Shown: positions 39,187 through 48,618, counted from the first letter of the stretch. The stretch is 50,384 nucleotides of DNA from an uncultured Gammaproteobacteria bacterium (GCA_913060555.1 CAJXRS010000005.1:1-50384); one strand, 5' to 3'. The notes: generated from the letters alone by a model not told the origin. Translations and numbers: made by a program.

Positions 39187-39663
39187 ATGAGCCTTGATCA
39201 ACGGCAATTCCGGGATGCGCTCGGCGCCTTCGCCACGGGCATCACCGTGGTTACCGCGACGGACCGGGACGGCAACCCGGTGGGCGCCACGGCCAACAGT
39301 TTTTCCTCGGTATCCCTGGATCCGCCCCTGGCGCTCTGGAGCGTGGCCAAGACCGCCAACTGCTTCGACGCCTTCATGGAGGCCAAGCACTTCGCCATCC
39401 ATATCCTCCACTCGGGCCAGGAGGACATCAGCCGCCTGTTCGCCACCAAGGAAGCCGATAAGTTTGCCAAGTTGAACTGGCATCCCAACGCCGGCGGCGC
39501 GCCCCTGCTCGAGGACTACAGCGTGCGCTTCGAATGCACCACGGAGCACCTCTACGAGGGTGGCGACCACATCATCGTCGTCGGCCGCGTGCACGACATG
39601 GACGTTAAGGACCAGGAGCCGCTCGGGTTCTACAAGGGCAAGTACGCCAAGATCGTGGTCTGA
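39187..39663 (+). CDS. Flavin reductase (FMN-binding split barrel)
   Basis: A 158-residue flavin reductase domain of the HpaC/ActVB kind that supplies reduced FMN or FAD to monooxygenases. FATGITVVTATDRDGNPVGATANSFSSVSLDPPLALW is spread over the expected first strands (positions about 14-50), and GDHIIVVGRVHDM completes the barrel. It begins 201 bases after the GST stop and lies 28 bases before the MDR gene. With LLM genes on both sides, donation of FMNH2 to them is the natural reading. Confidence 0.92.
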   Translation: MSLDQRQFRDALGAFATGITVVTATDRDGNPVGATANSFSSVSLDPPLALWSVAKTANCFDAFMEAKHFAIHILHSGQEDISRLFATKEADKFAKLNWHPNAGGAPLLEDYSVRFECTTEHLYEGGDHIIVVGRVHDMDVKDQEPLGFYKGKYAKIVV

Positions 39664-39691
39664 CCAACGTAGCCGCCGGGAGGGCATACCA

Positions 39692-40690
39692 ATGAGTTCG
39701 ACTTTCAAAGCACTGCTCCTGGAACGTAACGAGGACAAGAGCATCCGCGCCGAGATCCGCCCACTGGACCTCGGCGACCTGCCCGACGAAGACGTGCTGG
39801 TGGATATCGCCTACTCCACCCTCAACTACAAGGATGGCCTCGCAGTCACCGGCGCCTCACCGATCGCGCGCAAGTTTCCCATGGTGGCGGGCATCGACCT
39901 CGCCGGTGTGGTGGCCGAATCCCGCGACAGCCGCTTCCAGCCCGGTGACAGGGTCCTGGTCAACGGTTACGGCCTCTCCGAGCGCCACTGGGGCGGCTAT
40001 GCGCAGCGCCAGCGCCTCAAGCCGGAATGGCTGGTGCGGGTACCGGAGGCGTTCAGTCTGGAGGAGGCCATGGCGCTCGGCACCGCGGGTTACACCGCCA
40101 TGCTCTGTGTCCAGGCGATCCGCGACCGCGGCGTGAAATCCGAGGCCGGCCCGGTGGCGGTCACCGGCGCGGCCGGTGGCGTAGGCACCGTCGCCATCAT
40201 GCTGCTGGCCAAGCTGGGCTACCAGGTGTGCGCGGTGACCGGCCGCGTCGAGGAAGCCCGGACGCTGCTCGAACAACTCGGCGCCAGCGAAATCCTTCCC
40301 CGCGACGAACTGGCCCGGGATCCGGCGCCGCTGGAGGCCGAGCGTTGGGCCGCCGCAGTGGATACCGTGGGCGCCAACACCCTCGCCAGCCTGCTCGCCC
40401 AGACCCGCTACGAGGGCATCGTCACCGCCTGCGGCCTGGCCGGCGGCGTCGGCCTGCCGACCACGGTCATGCCCTTCATCCTGCGCGGCGTGACCCTGCG
40501 CGGCATCGACTCGGTGATGGCGGCCCAGGAACGCCGCCAGCAGGCCTGGGACGAACTGGCGAGGCTGGTGGATCTGGACCTGCTGCGGGAAATCTACCGG
40601 GTGGAACCCCTGAGCCGGGTGCCGGAGCTGGCCAAGGCCATTCTCGCCGGTCAGATCAAGGGACGGGTGGTCATCGACGTCAACGCCTGA
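39692..40690 (+). CDS. acuI: Acryloyl-CoA reductase-like MDR oxidoreductase (AcuI/YhdH)
   Basis: A 332-residue medium-chain reductase without the structural zinc. The YhdH/AcuI group reduces acryloyl-CoA to propionyl-CoA with NADPH. Hallmarks are YSTLNYKDGLAVTGASPIARK, AGIDLAGVV, VTGAAGGVGTVAIMLL (nucleotide-binding GxxGxxG region) and GIDSVMAAQERRQQAW. GGGAGG lies before the ATG. It is flanked by flavin reductase and LLM genes. Its role may be to reduce an enoyl-CoA product or detoxify acrylyl-CoA formed downstream; note that a remnant of prpB lies elsewhere in the window. Confidence 0.9.
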   Translation: MSSTFKALLLERNEDKSIRAEIRPLDLGDLPDEDVLVDIAYSTLNYKDGLAVTGASPIARKFPMVAGIDLAGVVAESRDSRFQPGDRVLVNGYGLSERHWGGYAQRQRLKPEWLVRVPEAFSLEEAMALGTAGYTAMLCVQAIRDRGVKSEAGPVAVTGAAGGVGTVAIMLLAKLGYQVCAVTGRVEEARTLLEQLGASEILPRDELARDPAPLEAERWAAAVDTVGANTLASLLAQTRYEGIVTACGLAGGVGLPTTVMPFILRGVTLRGIDSVMAAQERRQQAWDELARLVDLDLLREIYRVEPLSRVPELAKAILAGQIKGRVVIDVNA

Positions 40691-40727
40691 AGGCGATGCG
40701 CTCTCTACCCACAGCGGGAACGGCGCC

Positions 40728-41873
40728 ATGAAATTCAACCTGTTCATCTACGCCACGGTCGGCCGTCGCAACGAATTGGCGGCCGGCATGGCGGGCAAGG
40801 ATGCCCAGCGCTACAGACGCATGCTCGGCGAAATCGCCGAGCTCGCGCAGCTGGCCGACGACTCGGGCTACTTCGGCATCGGCCACCCGGAACACCATCT
40901 CCAGATCGAGGGCTTCGAGGCCGCCAACGACCCCTGCCTGATGGCGATGTGGCTGGGCCAGCACAGCGAACGCCTGCGCATCATCCCCTGCGGCTTCGTG
41001 GCCACCGCCCACAACCCGCTGGTCACCGCGGAAAAAATCGCCACCCTGGACTGCATGCTGGGCGGCCGCCTCGGAGTGGGCCTGGTGCGCGGCTACCAGG
41101 CCCGCTGGGTGGAGCATTTCAAGATCCGCCCCGAGTTGACCGCCGTGGGCCCCTGGAACAAGGGAAGCGCCGCCGACGAAGCCAACCGCGAGTACTTCGC
41201 CGAATTCGTGGAGGTAGTGCTCAAGGCACTGCACGAGGACACCTTCAGCCATAGCGGCAGGTACTGGCAGTTTCCCGCACCCGGCCTGCGCAATCCCCAC
41301 CCGCATCCGGTCTATCACCGCTACGGCCAGGGGGTCACCGAGGACATGGCCATCGAGCGCATCGGTATAGCCCCGCGGCCACTGCAGGCAGAGATTCCCC
41401 TCTACGGCGGATTTTCGCACAGCCTGCGCTCGGCCAAATTCTGGGCGCGCCACAAGGGCCGCCCCATCGTCCTCGCCGACGATCTCGACTTCCTGCAACT
41501 GCTGTGGCGGGAATGGAGCGCCGAAGCCGATCGTCACGGCATCGCCCACCGCCCCGGCGATCAGGCCTGCTGGGGCGGCATCATGGTCTGTGCCGAGACC
41601 GATGCCCTGGCGCGGGAATGGTACGGGGAGATGGCCTGGCTGTGGGAACAGTGGATGACGCCCTTCGGCCAGGGCACGCCCGAACTGCTGGTCGGCAGCC
41701 CGGATACCCTGAACCGCCGGATCTCGGAAGTCGCCGCGCGGGTGCCGCTGGACGAGATCTTCCTGCTCATACCCCAGGGCATTCTGGAGCCGGACAAGTT
41801 GCAGCACAGCGTCGATCTGTTTGCTCGGCGCGTAATGCCCAATTTCACCGGCCGGGGCCGCGCAACCGGTTGA
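40728..41873 (+). CDS. Luciferase-like (LLM) flavin-dependent oxidoreductase, type 3
   Basis: A 381-residue LLM-fold protein beginning MKFNLFIYATVGRRNELAAG, with GIGHPEHHLQIEGFEAANDP, LRIIPCGFVATAHNPLVTAE, LDCMLGGRLGVGLVRGYQARW and a C-terminal GSPDTLNRRISEV. It is only distantly related to the other two LLM proteins of the window, which suggests a different substrate. It lies 37 bases after the MDR gene, likely in the same mRNA as the flavin reductase (39187), the strongest candidate for its flavin supply. Confidence 0.9.
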   Translation: MKFNLFIYATVGRRNELAAGMAGKDAQRYRRMLGEIAELAQLADDSGYFGIGHPEHHLQIEGFEAANDPCLMAMWLGQHSERLRIIPCGFVATAHNPLVTAEKIATLDCMLGGRLGVGLVRGYQARWVEHFKIRPELTAVGPWNKGSAADEANREYFAEFVEVVLKALHEDTFSHSGRYWQFPAPGLRNPHPHPVYHRYGQGVTEDMAIERIGIAPRPLQAEIPLYGGFSHSLRSAKFWARHKGRPIVLADDLDFLQLLWREWSAEADRHGIAHRPGDQACWGGIMVCAETDALAREWYGEMAWLWEQWMTPFGQGTPELLVGSPDTLNRRISEVAARVPLDEIFLLIPQGILEPDKLQHSVDLFARRVMPNFTGRGRATG

Positions 41874-41991
41874 CCTAATTTTCGTACCGCAGAGCACTTC
41901 CACTATCATATTCACCGCGCCGGCGCCCCTCGCCAAAGGGGGCGGGATTCGGCCGTGGCTACACAGGGGATTCCGTAACTTGGCAGGATTC

Positions 41992-43056
41992 ATGGTCAAG
42001 CGCGCCGGCCAGGCAATGATGGTGCTCATGCTGTTGGCCGGCTGCGACAGGGATCCCGCCGGCCAAAACGCGCCGCCGCCGGTCGAGTACCAGCTGCCCA
42101 CCCTGGTCGCCCGCGGGGAACCCCTGCCGATCCGCTATACCACTACAGGTACCGTGGTTTCCGACGAGCGTGTCGAGATCAGCTCCCGGATCTCCGCCTA
42201 CCTCAGCCGCCTGGAGGTCCGCGAAGGAGAGCGCGTCGCCCGCGGCCAGCGCATCGCCGTGCTCGACAGCCAGAGTGTGACCGGCGCGATCCGCCAGGCG
42301 GAGGCGAACAGGGACAAGGCGGCGGCCGGGTTCCGCGATGCCCGCAAGGACCTCGAGGACGCCGAAACGCTGTTCCACAAGGGGGTGGTATCGGCATCGG
42401 CGCTGCGCAAGGCGCGCCTCGAACAGGATGTCGCCGCCCAGGAGCTGGAGGCCGCACGGGCGGCACTGGTGGCAGCGCGGGCGGATCTGCGCTACACCGA
42501 GATCCGCAGCCCGGTCGCCGGCGTGGTGGTGGCGCGGCCGGCGCGCAGCGGCGACCTGGTCACCCCCGGATCGCCGATCGTCACCGTGGAATCCGACACC
42601 GCCCTGCTGTTCGAGACCTTCATCGCCGAGAGCCAGCTGGGCAACATCCGCCTGGGCGACTCGGCTGAAGTCCGCATAGACGCCACCGACAGGACCTATG
42701 CCGGGGAAGTGGTGCGCCTGGTGTCCTCCGGCGATCCGGTCACCCGCCGCTATCAGGTCAAGATCAGCCTTGCCGACAGCGACGGTCTGCTGCCCGGCAT
42801 GTTCGGCCGCAGCGCCTTCACCATAGGTAGCCGCGACAGCATTCTGGTGCCGGACTCCGCGCTCGCCGAGCGCGGTGGCCTCACCGGCGTGTTCGTGGTC
42901 GAAGCGGACGGCGTGTTGCGCTTTCGCTGGGTGCGGACCGGGCGCAACCTCGCCGACCACACCGAGATCACCGCCGGGCTGGAGCCCGAAGAGACCCTGC
43001 TCACCCAGGTGCCGGCGGGGGTCAGCGACGGCGACCTGCTGACCGGAGCACCCTGA
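41992..43056 (+). CDS. RND efflux periplasmic adaptor (lipoprotein)
   Basis: A 354-residue membrane fusion protein. Its N-terminus VLMLLAGCDRD has a lipobox (LAGC), so it is a lipoprotein. The order is as expected: barrel-sandwich half YTTTGTVVSDERVEISSRIS, a helical hairpin (about residues 95-150), IRSPVAGVVVARPARSGDLV, a beta-barrel with DRTYAGEVVRLVSSGDPVTRRY, and a membrane-proximal end (GLEPEETLLTQVPAGVSDGD). A TTG at 41980 is also open, but ATG 41992 gives a better signal peptide. It is followed after 34 bases by the RND pump gene. Confidence 0.92.
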   Translation: MVKRAGQAMMVLMLLAGCDRDPAGQNAPPPVEYQLPTLVARGEPLPIRYTTTGTVVSDERVEISSRISAYLSRLEVREGERVARGQRIAVLDSQSVTGAIRQAEANRDKAAAGFRDARKDLEDAETLFHKGVVSASALRKARLEQDVAAQELEAARAALVAARADLRYTEIRSPVAGVVVARPARSGDLVTPGSPIVTVESDTALLFETFIAESQLGNIRLGDSAEVRIDATDRTYAGEVVRLVSSGDPVTRRYQVKISLADSDGLLPGMFGRSAFTIGSRDSILVPDSALAERGGLTGVFVVEADGVLRFRWVRTGRNLADHTEITAGLEPEETLLTQVPAGVSDGDLLTGAP

Positions 43057-43090
43057 CCTTGCCACCGCCCAGCTCCCCAGACACCGGCGA

Positions 43091-46000
43091 ATGAACGCGC
43101 GGCTCGATCTCACGGGCAGGATTGCCGACTATTTCATCACTTCCCGATTGACCCCGGTGTTCGTGATCTTCTGTCTGTTGGTCGGGGCGATTTCCGCCGG
43201 GCTGACGCCGCGTGAGGAGAACCCCCAGATCGTGGTGCCGGGCGCCGAGATCACCTACGCCCTGCCGGGCCGCTCGGCGAGCGAAGTCGAACAGCTGGTG
43301 GTTGCGCCCATCGAGGGGGTATTGCGCGAGATCGAGGAGGTGGATCACACCTTCGCCATCGCCGCCCATGGCATGGGACAGATCACCGTGCAGTTCGATG
43401 TGGGGGTGGACAAGGATGAGGCCATGGTCCGGGTCTATCAGCGGGTGATGAGCGATCAGCGGATACTGCCACCGGACACCGGGCTGCCACTGGTGCGCCG
43501 GGTAGATGTGGACGACGTCCCCATCGTCAACGTCACCCTGGCCTCCGAGACCTATGACGACTATGCCCTGCACCGGCTCGCCGAGCGCGTAGAGGAACGG
43601 CTGAGCACCATCGAGGAGGTCTCGGTCACGCGCATTCACGGCGGCCGCAGCCGCGAGATCCGCATCGAGCTCGACCCGGCGCGGCTCGATGCCTTTGGCC
43701 TCACCATGAACCAGGGCATCGCCATGCTCGAGGCGAGCAATGTGGCGGCGGTGGTGGGCAATACGGTGCGCCGGCAGCGCAACCTGATCGTCAATCTCGG
43801 CGGACAGCTGACCTCCGCCGAGGAGGTCCGTCGCCTGGCGCTGAGCGCCAGGTCTGGCCAGCTGATCTATGTCGAGGACGTGGCAAGCGTATTCGACGGC
43901 CCACCGGTGGAGCGCGACAGTCTGACCCGCTTCGCCTACGGCGCCAGCAGTCCGGCCTACACCGAGACACGCGTCGAGATGCCCGCGGTGACCCTCTCGG
44001 TGGCCAAGAAAATCGGCACCAACGCGGTGTTCGTCGCTCGCGACGTGCTCGCCAAGATCGACCAGATGGAGCGCCAGTTCATCCCCGATGACGTCCGGGT
44101 GATCACCACCCGCAACGATGGGGTGACCGCGAACAATACCGTCAACGACCTGATCGTCAATCTGGGCATCGCGATCACTGCGGTGCTGCTGGTGCTGCTG
44201 CCCTTCCTGGGCATCCGCGCCGGGCTGATCATCAGCGGCGCGGTACCCCTGATCCTGTGTCTCACGCTGGCCGTCGACATGCTGATCGGCCCCACCATCA
44301 ACCGGATGTCGCTGTTCGCGCTGATCCTGTCGCTGGGCATGATCGTCGACGCAGGCATCGTCACCATCGAGAACATCTACCGGCACTACCAACTGCAGCC
44401 GGACGCAGACCCGCGCGCCCTGACCGTGGCCGCAACCCAGGAAATCGGCCAGCCCACCAATATGGCAACCCTGGCGATCATCCTGGTGTTCTCTTCCCTG
44501 GGTATCGTCTCCGGGATGAACGGCGAGTTCTTCTACCCCATCACCTTCAATGTACCGGTGACCATCGCCTTCTCCCTGGTGGTTGCCTATGTGGTGGTGC
44601 CCTGGGCCAGCCACCGCTGGCTGCGGGGCCGGGTGCAGGCCATCGCCGAGCCCGGCCCGGAGCACAATCCCTTCTACCGGATCTACTTCCGCTGCATCAC
44701 CCCGCTGCTGGAGCGCCCGCGGTTGCGCGCCGCCGTCTTTCTGCTCACCACGGTCGTCATCCTCGCGTCCTTTCTGCAGCCGGCCTGGCAGTTCATCCGC
44801 CCGGCCGGCGTCGACGGCCCGCTGTCCGCGGGCGGTGTGATGCTGGCGATCATGCCCAAGGACGACAAGAACACCTTCAACATCACCCTGGACATGCCCG
44901 AGGATACGCCCATCGAGGTCACCGACCGGGTGGCGCGGGATTTCGGCGCCCTGCTCGGCGCCCACCCATTGGTGGCCGATTACCTCACCTATGTAGGCAT
45001 TCCGGCGGTCATCGACTTCGCCGGCCAGATCCGCGGCAACAGCAACCGCCGCGGCCCCCATGTCGCCGAGCTCAGCGTCAACCTGATCGACAAGAAACTG
45101 CGCGACACCAAATCCATGGAAGTGGTCCGTGAGTTACGCGTCGCCGCCGAGCCCCTCAGGCAGCGCTACCCGGGCCTGGATGTGCGCTTCGTGGAGAGCC
45201 CCCCCGGTCCCCCCACCCGGGCCACGGTGCTGGCCGAGATCTACGGGCCGGACCCAGAGGTGTTGCGCAAGACCGCGGCCCTGGTCCGGGAACGCTTTGA
45301 GCGCACCTACATGATGGTCGACGTGTACGACAGCGAAACCGCCGATATCCCCCGCTTCGACATCCTTGTCGACAAGGAAAAGGCCGTGCTTTCGGGGGTT
45401 ACCACCAGCGCCATCGAACACAGCCTGCAGAGCCTGATGGATGGTCGCGTGGTCTCCCAGGCGCACATTCCCGGCGAGAAGACGCCCGTCCCCATCCTCA
45501 TCAAGGTGCCCAGATCCCTGGCGATCGACCCCACCCTGCTCGACCGCATCCATATCGACAACGCCGCCGGCGAGCGGATCCCGCTCTCCGAACTGACCCG
45601 GGTGGAACGCCGCCAGCACGACCGCCCCATCCTGCGCAAGGACAATGAGCGCGTCACCTACGTGGGCGGCGAACTCACCGATTCCGCACCCGTGTACGCC
45701 ATCCTGGCCATGGACCCCGACCTCGACGGCCTCGATCTGGGCGGCGGCAATGTGCTGCACACGGACAACCTCACCCTGCAACCGGTGCTGCCCTCGACCC
45801 TGGACGGCTACAAACTGCTGTGGGATGGCGAACTGCGCCTGACCCTGGACGCCTGGGGCGAGATGGCGGTGGTGCTGGGCGCCGCGGTGCTGTTCATCTT
45901 CCTGTTGTTGGTCGGCACCTATCAGTCGTTCATCATCCCGCTGGTCGCCATGACCTCGATTCCCCTGGGTCTGGCGGGCATCTTTCCCGGCCATTGGCTG

Positions 46001-46351
46001 CTCGGCATCCCCTTCAGCATGGCGTCGGCGATCGGCACCGTGGCGCTGGCCGGCGTGGTGATCCGCAACGCGCTGCTGATCATCGACTTCATCCGCGATT
46101 ACCAACGCCAGGGCAAGCCCCTGGAGGAAGCGGTCCGGCTCGCCGGCGCGGTCCGCTTTCGGCCCATTCTGCTCACTGCGGTAACAGTGATTCTGGGCAC
46201 CCTGGTCATGTACACGGATCCGCTGTTCGCCGGGCTGGCCACCTCGCTGATCTTCGGCACCACGGCGTCCACGGTGCTCACCCTGCTGATCCTGCCCTCC
46301 CTCTACTACCAGCTGGCGACCCGCCATCCACAGTGGTTCGCGAGCGACTGA
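43091..46351 (+). CDS. RND efflux inner-membrane transporter
   Basis: A 1086-residue proton-driven pump of the RND superfamily. It has the usual pair of N- and C-terminal halves, each with a periplasmic domain between the first and second helix. LTPREENPQIVVPGAEITYALPGRSASEVEQLV is the start of the porter domain. The helix-4 segment is FALILSLGMIVDAGIVTIEN: the first of the two proton-relay Asp is present (VD), but the second position is Ala where most HAE1 pumps have Asp. The second half ends in GTTASTVLTLLILPSLYY. No outer-membrane channel gene is adjacent. The substrate is unknown. Confidence 0.92.
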   Translation: MNARLDLTGRIADYFITSRLTPVFVIFCLLVGAISAGLTPREENPQIVVPGAEITYALPGRSASEVEQLVVAPIEGVLREIEEVDHTFAIAAHGMGQITVQFDVGVDKDEAMVRVYQRVMSDQRILPPDTGLPLVRRVDVDDVPIVNVTLASETYDDYALHRLAERVEERLSTIEEVSVTRIHGGRSREIRIELDPARLDAFGLTMNQGIAMLEASNVAAVVGNTVRRQRNLIVNLGGQLTSAEEVRRLALSARSGQLIYVEDVASVFDGPPVERDSLTRFAYGASSPAYTETRVEMPAVTLSVAKKIGTNAVFVARDVLAKIDQMERQFIPDDVRVITTRNDGVTANNTVNDLIVNLGIAITAVLLVLLPFLGIRAGLIISGAVPLILCLTLAVDMLIGPTINRMSLFALILSLGMIVDAGIVTIENIYRHYQLQPDADPRALTVAATQEIGQPTNMATLAIILVFSSLGIVSGMNGEFFYPITFNVPVTIAFSLVVAYVVVPWASHRWLRGRVQAIAEPGPEHNPFYRIYFRCITPLLERPRLRAAVFLLTTVVILASFLQPAWQFIRPAGVDGPLSAGGVMLAIMPKDDKNTFNITLDMPEDTPIEVTDRVARDFGALLGAHPLVADYLTYVGIPAVIDFAGQIRGNSNRRGPHVAELSVNLIDKKLRDTKSMEVVRELRVAAEPLRQRYPGLDVRFVESPPGPPTRATVLAEIYGPDPEVLRKTAALVRERFERTYMMVDVYDSETADIPRFDILVDKEKAVLSGVTTSAIEHSLQSLMDGRVVSQAHIPGEKTPVPILIKVPRSLAIDPTLLDRIHIDNAAGERIPLSELTRVERRQHDRPILRKDNERVTYVGGELTDSAPVYAILAMDPDLDGLDLGGGNVLHTDNLTLQPVLPSTLDGYKLLWDGELRLTLDAWGEMAVVLGAAVLFIFLLLVGTYQSFIIPLVAMTSIPLGLAGIFPGHWLLGIPFSMASAIGTVALAGVVIRNALLIIDFIRDYQRQGKPLEEAVRLAGAVRFRPILLTAVTVILGTLVMYTDPLFAGLATSLIFGTTASTVLTLLILPSLYYQLATRHPQWFASD

Positions 46352-46390
46352 GGGTTACAATGGTGCTCCGCTACAGCTTCGCGAGCGCGC

Positions 46391-46975
46391 ATGCCGCGTA
46401 GAATCATCATCGCCATCACCGGCGCGACCGGCGCCGTCTACGGTCTGCGCCTGCTGCAGGTATTGGCCGCCGACCCCGCCCTCGAAACCCACCTGGTCAT
46501 CACCCCCGCCGGCGCCGCCACCATACGCCAGGAGCTGCGCATGGAGCCGGCCGAGCTCAAGGCCCTGGCGACGATCAGCTACGGTCATCGGGAAATCGGC
46601 GCGCCCATCGCCAGCGGGTCCTTTGCCACCGACGGCATGGTGATCGCGCCCTGCTCGATGAACACCCTGGCAGCGGTGGCCCACGGGCTGTCCGCCAATC
46701 TGGTGACCCGGGCCGCAGACGTGACGCTGAAGGAAAGGCGCCGGCTGATCCTGCTCGCACGCGAGACCCCGCTGACCCTGGCCCATCTGCGCAACATGGC
46801 CGCGGTCACTGAAATGGGCGGGCTGGTGGCGCCCCCGGCGCCGGCGTTCTACAACGCCCCGGCAAGCATCTCGGAAATGGTCGACCACACCGTGGGCCGC
46901 ACCCTGGATCAACTCGGACTGGCCGAGCTCGGTGCCGGCCTGGTGCGGCGCTGGGCTGGCTTCGAGCGATCCTGA
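46391..46975 (+). CDS. ubiX: Flavin prenyltransferase UbiX
   Basis: UbiX makes prenylated FMN, the cofactor of UbiD-type decarboxylases, from FMN and dimethylallyl (pyro)phosphate. The 194-residue product has IIIAITGATGAVYGLRLL, SGSFATDGMVIAPCSMNTLAA and RRRLILLARETPLTLAHLRNM, matching the FMN-binding and Ser-Met signature of the family, and PAFYNAPASISEMVDH at the C-terminus. It begins 39 bases after the pump gene. No ubiD gene is visible in the window, but the position after oxygenase and decarboxylase-like genes suits a role in aromatic acid decarboxylation. Confidence 0.95.
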   Translation: MPRRIIIAITGATGAVYGLRLLQVLAADPALETHLVITPAGAATIRQELRMEPAELKALATISYGHREIGAPIASGSFATDGMVIAPCSMNTLAAVAHGLSANLVTRAADVTLKERRRLILLARETPLTLAHLRNMAAVTEMGGLVAPPAPAFYNAPASISEMVDHTVGRTLDQLGLAELGAGLVRRWAGFERS

Positions 46976-46996
46976 GCGCGGCCCGAGACCGCGCTC
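46974..46996. terminator. Hairpin between convergent ubiX and gntR
   Basis: GAGCGCGG and CCGCGCTC (8 bp, perfect) flank a 7-base loop in the 21-base gap, starting within the ubiX stop codon and ending just before the regulator's stop. It could end transcription from both sides; no U-run is seen. Confidence 0.45.
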
Positions 46997-47683
46997 TCAG
47001 GGCAATTTCCAGGCCCGGGCTCGCTGGCTCGCCAGTTGCGTCAGGGTAATCGCCTTGGCGACGTCAGCGCTGCGCCGGATGTGCTGCTCCAGCAGTTCCT
47101 TGGCCCCCTCGACATCACGTTTCAGCAGGCGCTGGAGCACCTCATGATGCTCCCTGTAGGTCGGCTCGATGCGTCCGTCGTCGGTGAAATCGAGCCGCCG
47201 CACGATGTGGATGTGATCATTGACATCCTTCAGGTACCCCGCCAGAACCGCGTTTCCGGTGCCCGCCGCCAGGGCGAGGTGAAAACCCTCATCACGCGCC
47301 ACCATGGTTGCCACGGCGGGGGCCCGCCCTGGTATGCGCTCCGGATTCCAGATCGCCGCCAATCGGTTCAGCTCGCGTACCGGCATCACCCGGCCAACCA
47401 GCTCCAGGGCCCGCAGCTCCAGTGCGATGCGGACCTCGTAATACTGGTTGATCTCCTCGATGTCGATATCGCGGATGAAACAGCCCTGCTTGGCGCGGAT
47501 CGACACGTAACCTTCGGCCGCCAGCCGCTGCAGCGCTTCCCGCACCGGGGTGCGGCTGACCCCGAAATGGTCGGCCAATTCGGTTTCCGTAACCCGTGCC
47601 CCTGGGTAGAGCGCAAAGCCGAGAATCATCTCCTTGAGTTGACGATAGATCTCTGGGGGGGAAACCCGGGAAGACTCCTGCAT
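46997..47683 (-). CDS. GntR family (FCD domain) transcriptional regulator
   Basis: A 228-residue FadR-subfamily regulator. The winged helix at about residues 10-70 has VTETELADHFGVSRTPVREALQRLAAEGYV, the standard GntR motif. The helical FCD ligand domain has EVRIALELRALEL, RDEGFHLALAAGTGNAVL and EHHEVLQRLLKRD, with Asp/His residues of the metal site. The open frame reaches 47767, but ATG 47683 gives the family start (MQES...PPEIYRQLKEMIL). It is divergent from the hydrolase-permease genes, with operator-like sites between, so it probably represses them and itself. Confidence 0.9.
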   Translation of the reverse strand: MQESSRVSPPEIYRQLKEMILGFALYPGARVTETELADHFGVSRTPVREALQRLAAEGYVSIRAKQGCFIRDIDIEEINQYYEVRIALELRALELVGRVMPVRELNRLAAIWNPERIPGRAPAVATMVARDEGFHLALAAGTGNAVLAGYLKDVNDHIHIVRRLDFTDDGRIEPTYREHHEVLQRLLKRDVEGAKELLEQHIRRSADVAKAITLTQLASQRARAWKLP

Positions 47684-47714
47684 GAATGAAACCGAGCGCT
47701 GAACAGACGCACCA

Positions 47715-47724
47715 TTGTATACAA
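47715..47724. promoter_or_regulatory. GntR/FCD operator-like palindrome
   Basis: TTGTATACAA is a perfect 10-bp palindrome just upstream of the regulator gene (32 bases before its ATG). FCD-type GntR proteins commonly bind short palindromes of the form TNGTNNNACNA or TTGTATACAA-like. Confidence 0.6.
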
Positions 47725-47827
47725 CAATTTGATCGAATGTGGTGCATGCCGTCCAAAAAATTGCCAAGCGCTAGGAAGATCCGGTGATTTTCCCAATTTT
47801 ATCAAGACGTTACCAAAACCGACAACG

Positions 47828-47837
47828 TGGCATACAA
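47828..47837. promoter_or_regulatory. GntR/FCD operator-like site (partial)
   Basis: TGGCATACAA matches the TTGTATACAA site at 8 of 10 bases. Together with the next site it lies 23 bases apart, about two helical turns, upstream of the hydrolase gene. Confidence 0.4.
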
Positions 47838-47850
47838 CTTGAATATCCCT

Positions 47851-47860
47851 TTGCATACAA
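47851..47860. promoter_or_regulatory. GntR/FCD operator-like site
   Basis: TTGCATACAA matches TTGTATACAA at 9 of 10 bases and lies 29 bases before the hydrolase ATG, where binding would cover the promoter region. Confidence 0.5.
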
Positions 47861-47888
47861 GAATCAGGGCCCTGGGCAGCTGCGACCG

Positions 47889-48587
47889 ATGACACCACTT
47901 TCCCGTCCGACATTGCTGGAGATCGCCGCCCAACCCTACCCGCTGGCGCTGGACCCGGCGCGCACGGCGCTGCTGCTGATCGACATGCAGCGCGACTTTC
48001 TTGAGCCCGGCGGCTTCGGCGCCATGCTGGGCAACGACGTGTCCCTGCTGCGCAGCGCCATCGCCCCGTGTCAACGTCTGCTCGACGTCGCCCGCAAGGC
48101 CGGGATGCTGGTCATCCACACCCGCGAAGGGCACCGGCCGGATCTGAGCGATGCGCCGCCGGCCAAGCTGACGCGCGGACCCGGGCCGATGCGCATCGGC
48201 GATGCCGGCCCCATGGGCCGCATCCTGATCCGCGGCGAGCCGGGCCACGCCATCGTGCCGGAACTGATGCCGCTGCCCGACGAGCCGGTGCTGGACAAGC
48301 CCGGCAAGGGCGCCTTCTACCAGACCGACCTGTCGCTGCTGCTGGCCAACCGCGGGATCGCCAGCCTGATCGTGGCCGGCGTCACCACCGAGGTGTGCGT
48401 GCACACCTCGGTACGCGAGGCCAACGACCGCGGCTTCGAGTGCCTGGTGGTGAGCGATGCGGTGGCCTCGTACTTCCCGCAGTTCCACCGCGCCGCGCTC
48501 GACATGATCACCGCCCAGGGCGGCATCTTCGGCTGGGTCGCCGACGCCACCACCCTGTGCGCGGAGCTCGCTCGCATCGATGCCTGA
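47889..48587 (+). CDS. Cysteine hydrolase of the isochorismatase family
   Basis: A 232-residue protein of the isochorismatase-like superfamily. The catalytic triad is visible: Asp32 (LLIDMQRDF), Lys140 ([10 protein letters not shown]) and Cys170 ([10 protein letters not shown]), with the cis-peptide VAGVTT before the cysteine. Members hydrolyse amide or ureide bonds, for example RutB-type ureidoacrylate amidohydrolase, biuret or N-carbamoyl compounds. The following NCS2 permease overlaps nothing but follows at a 31-base gap, and a GntR regulator is divergent. A ureide or pyrimidine-like substrate is a reasonable guess. Confidence 0.9.
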   Translation: MTPLSRPTLLEIAAQPYPLALDPARTALLLIDMQRDFLEPGGFGAMLGNDVSLLRSAIAPCQRLLDVARKAGMLVIHTREGHRPDLSDAPPAKLTRGPGPMRIGDAGPMGRILIRGEPGHAIVPELMPLPDEPVLDKPGKGAFYQTDLSLLLANRGIASLIVAGVTTEVCVHTSVREANDRGFECLVVSDAVASYFPQFHRAALDMITAQGGIFGWVADATTLCAELARIDA

Positions 48588-48618
48588 TCCCGCCCCAACC
48601 ACCCGCGAGGTTTCGACC

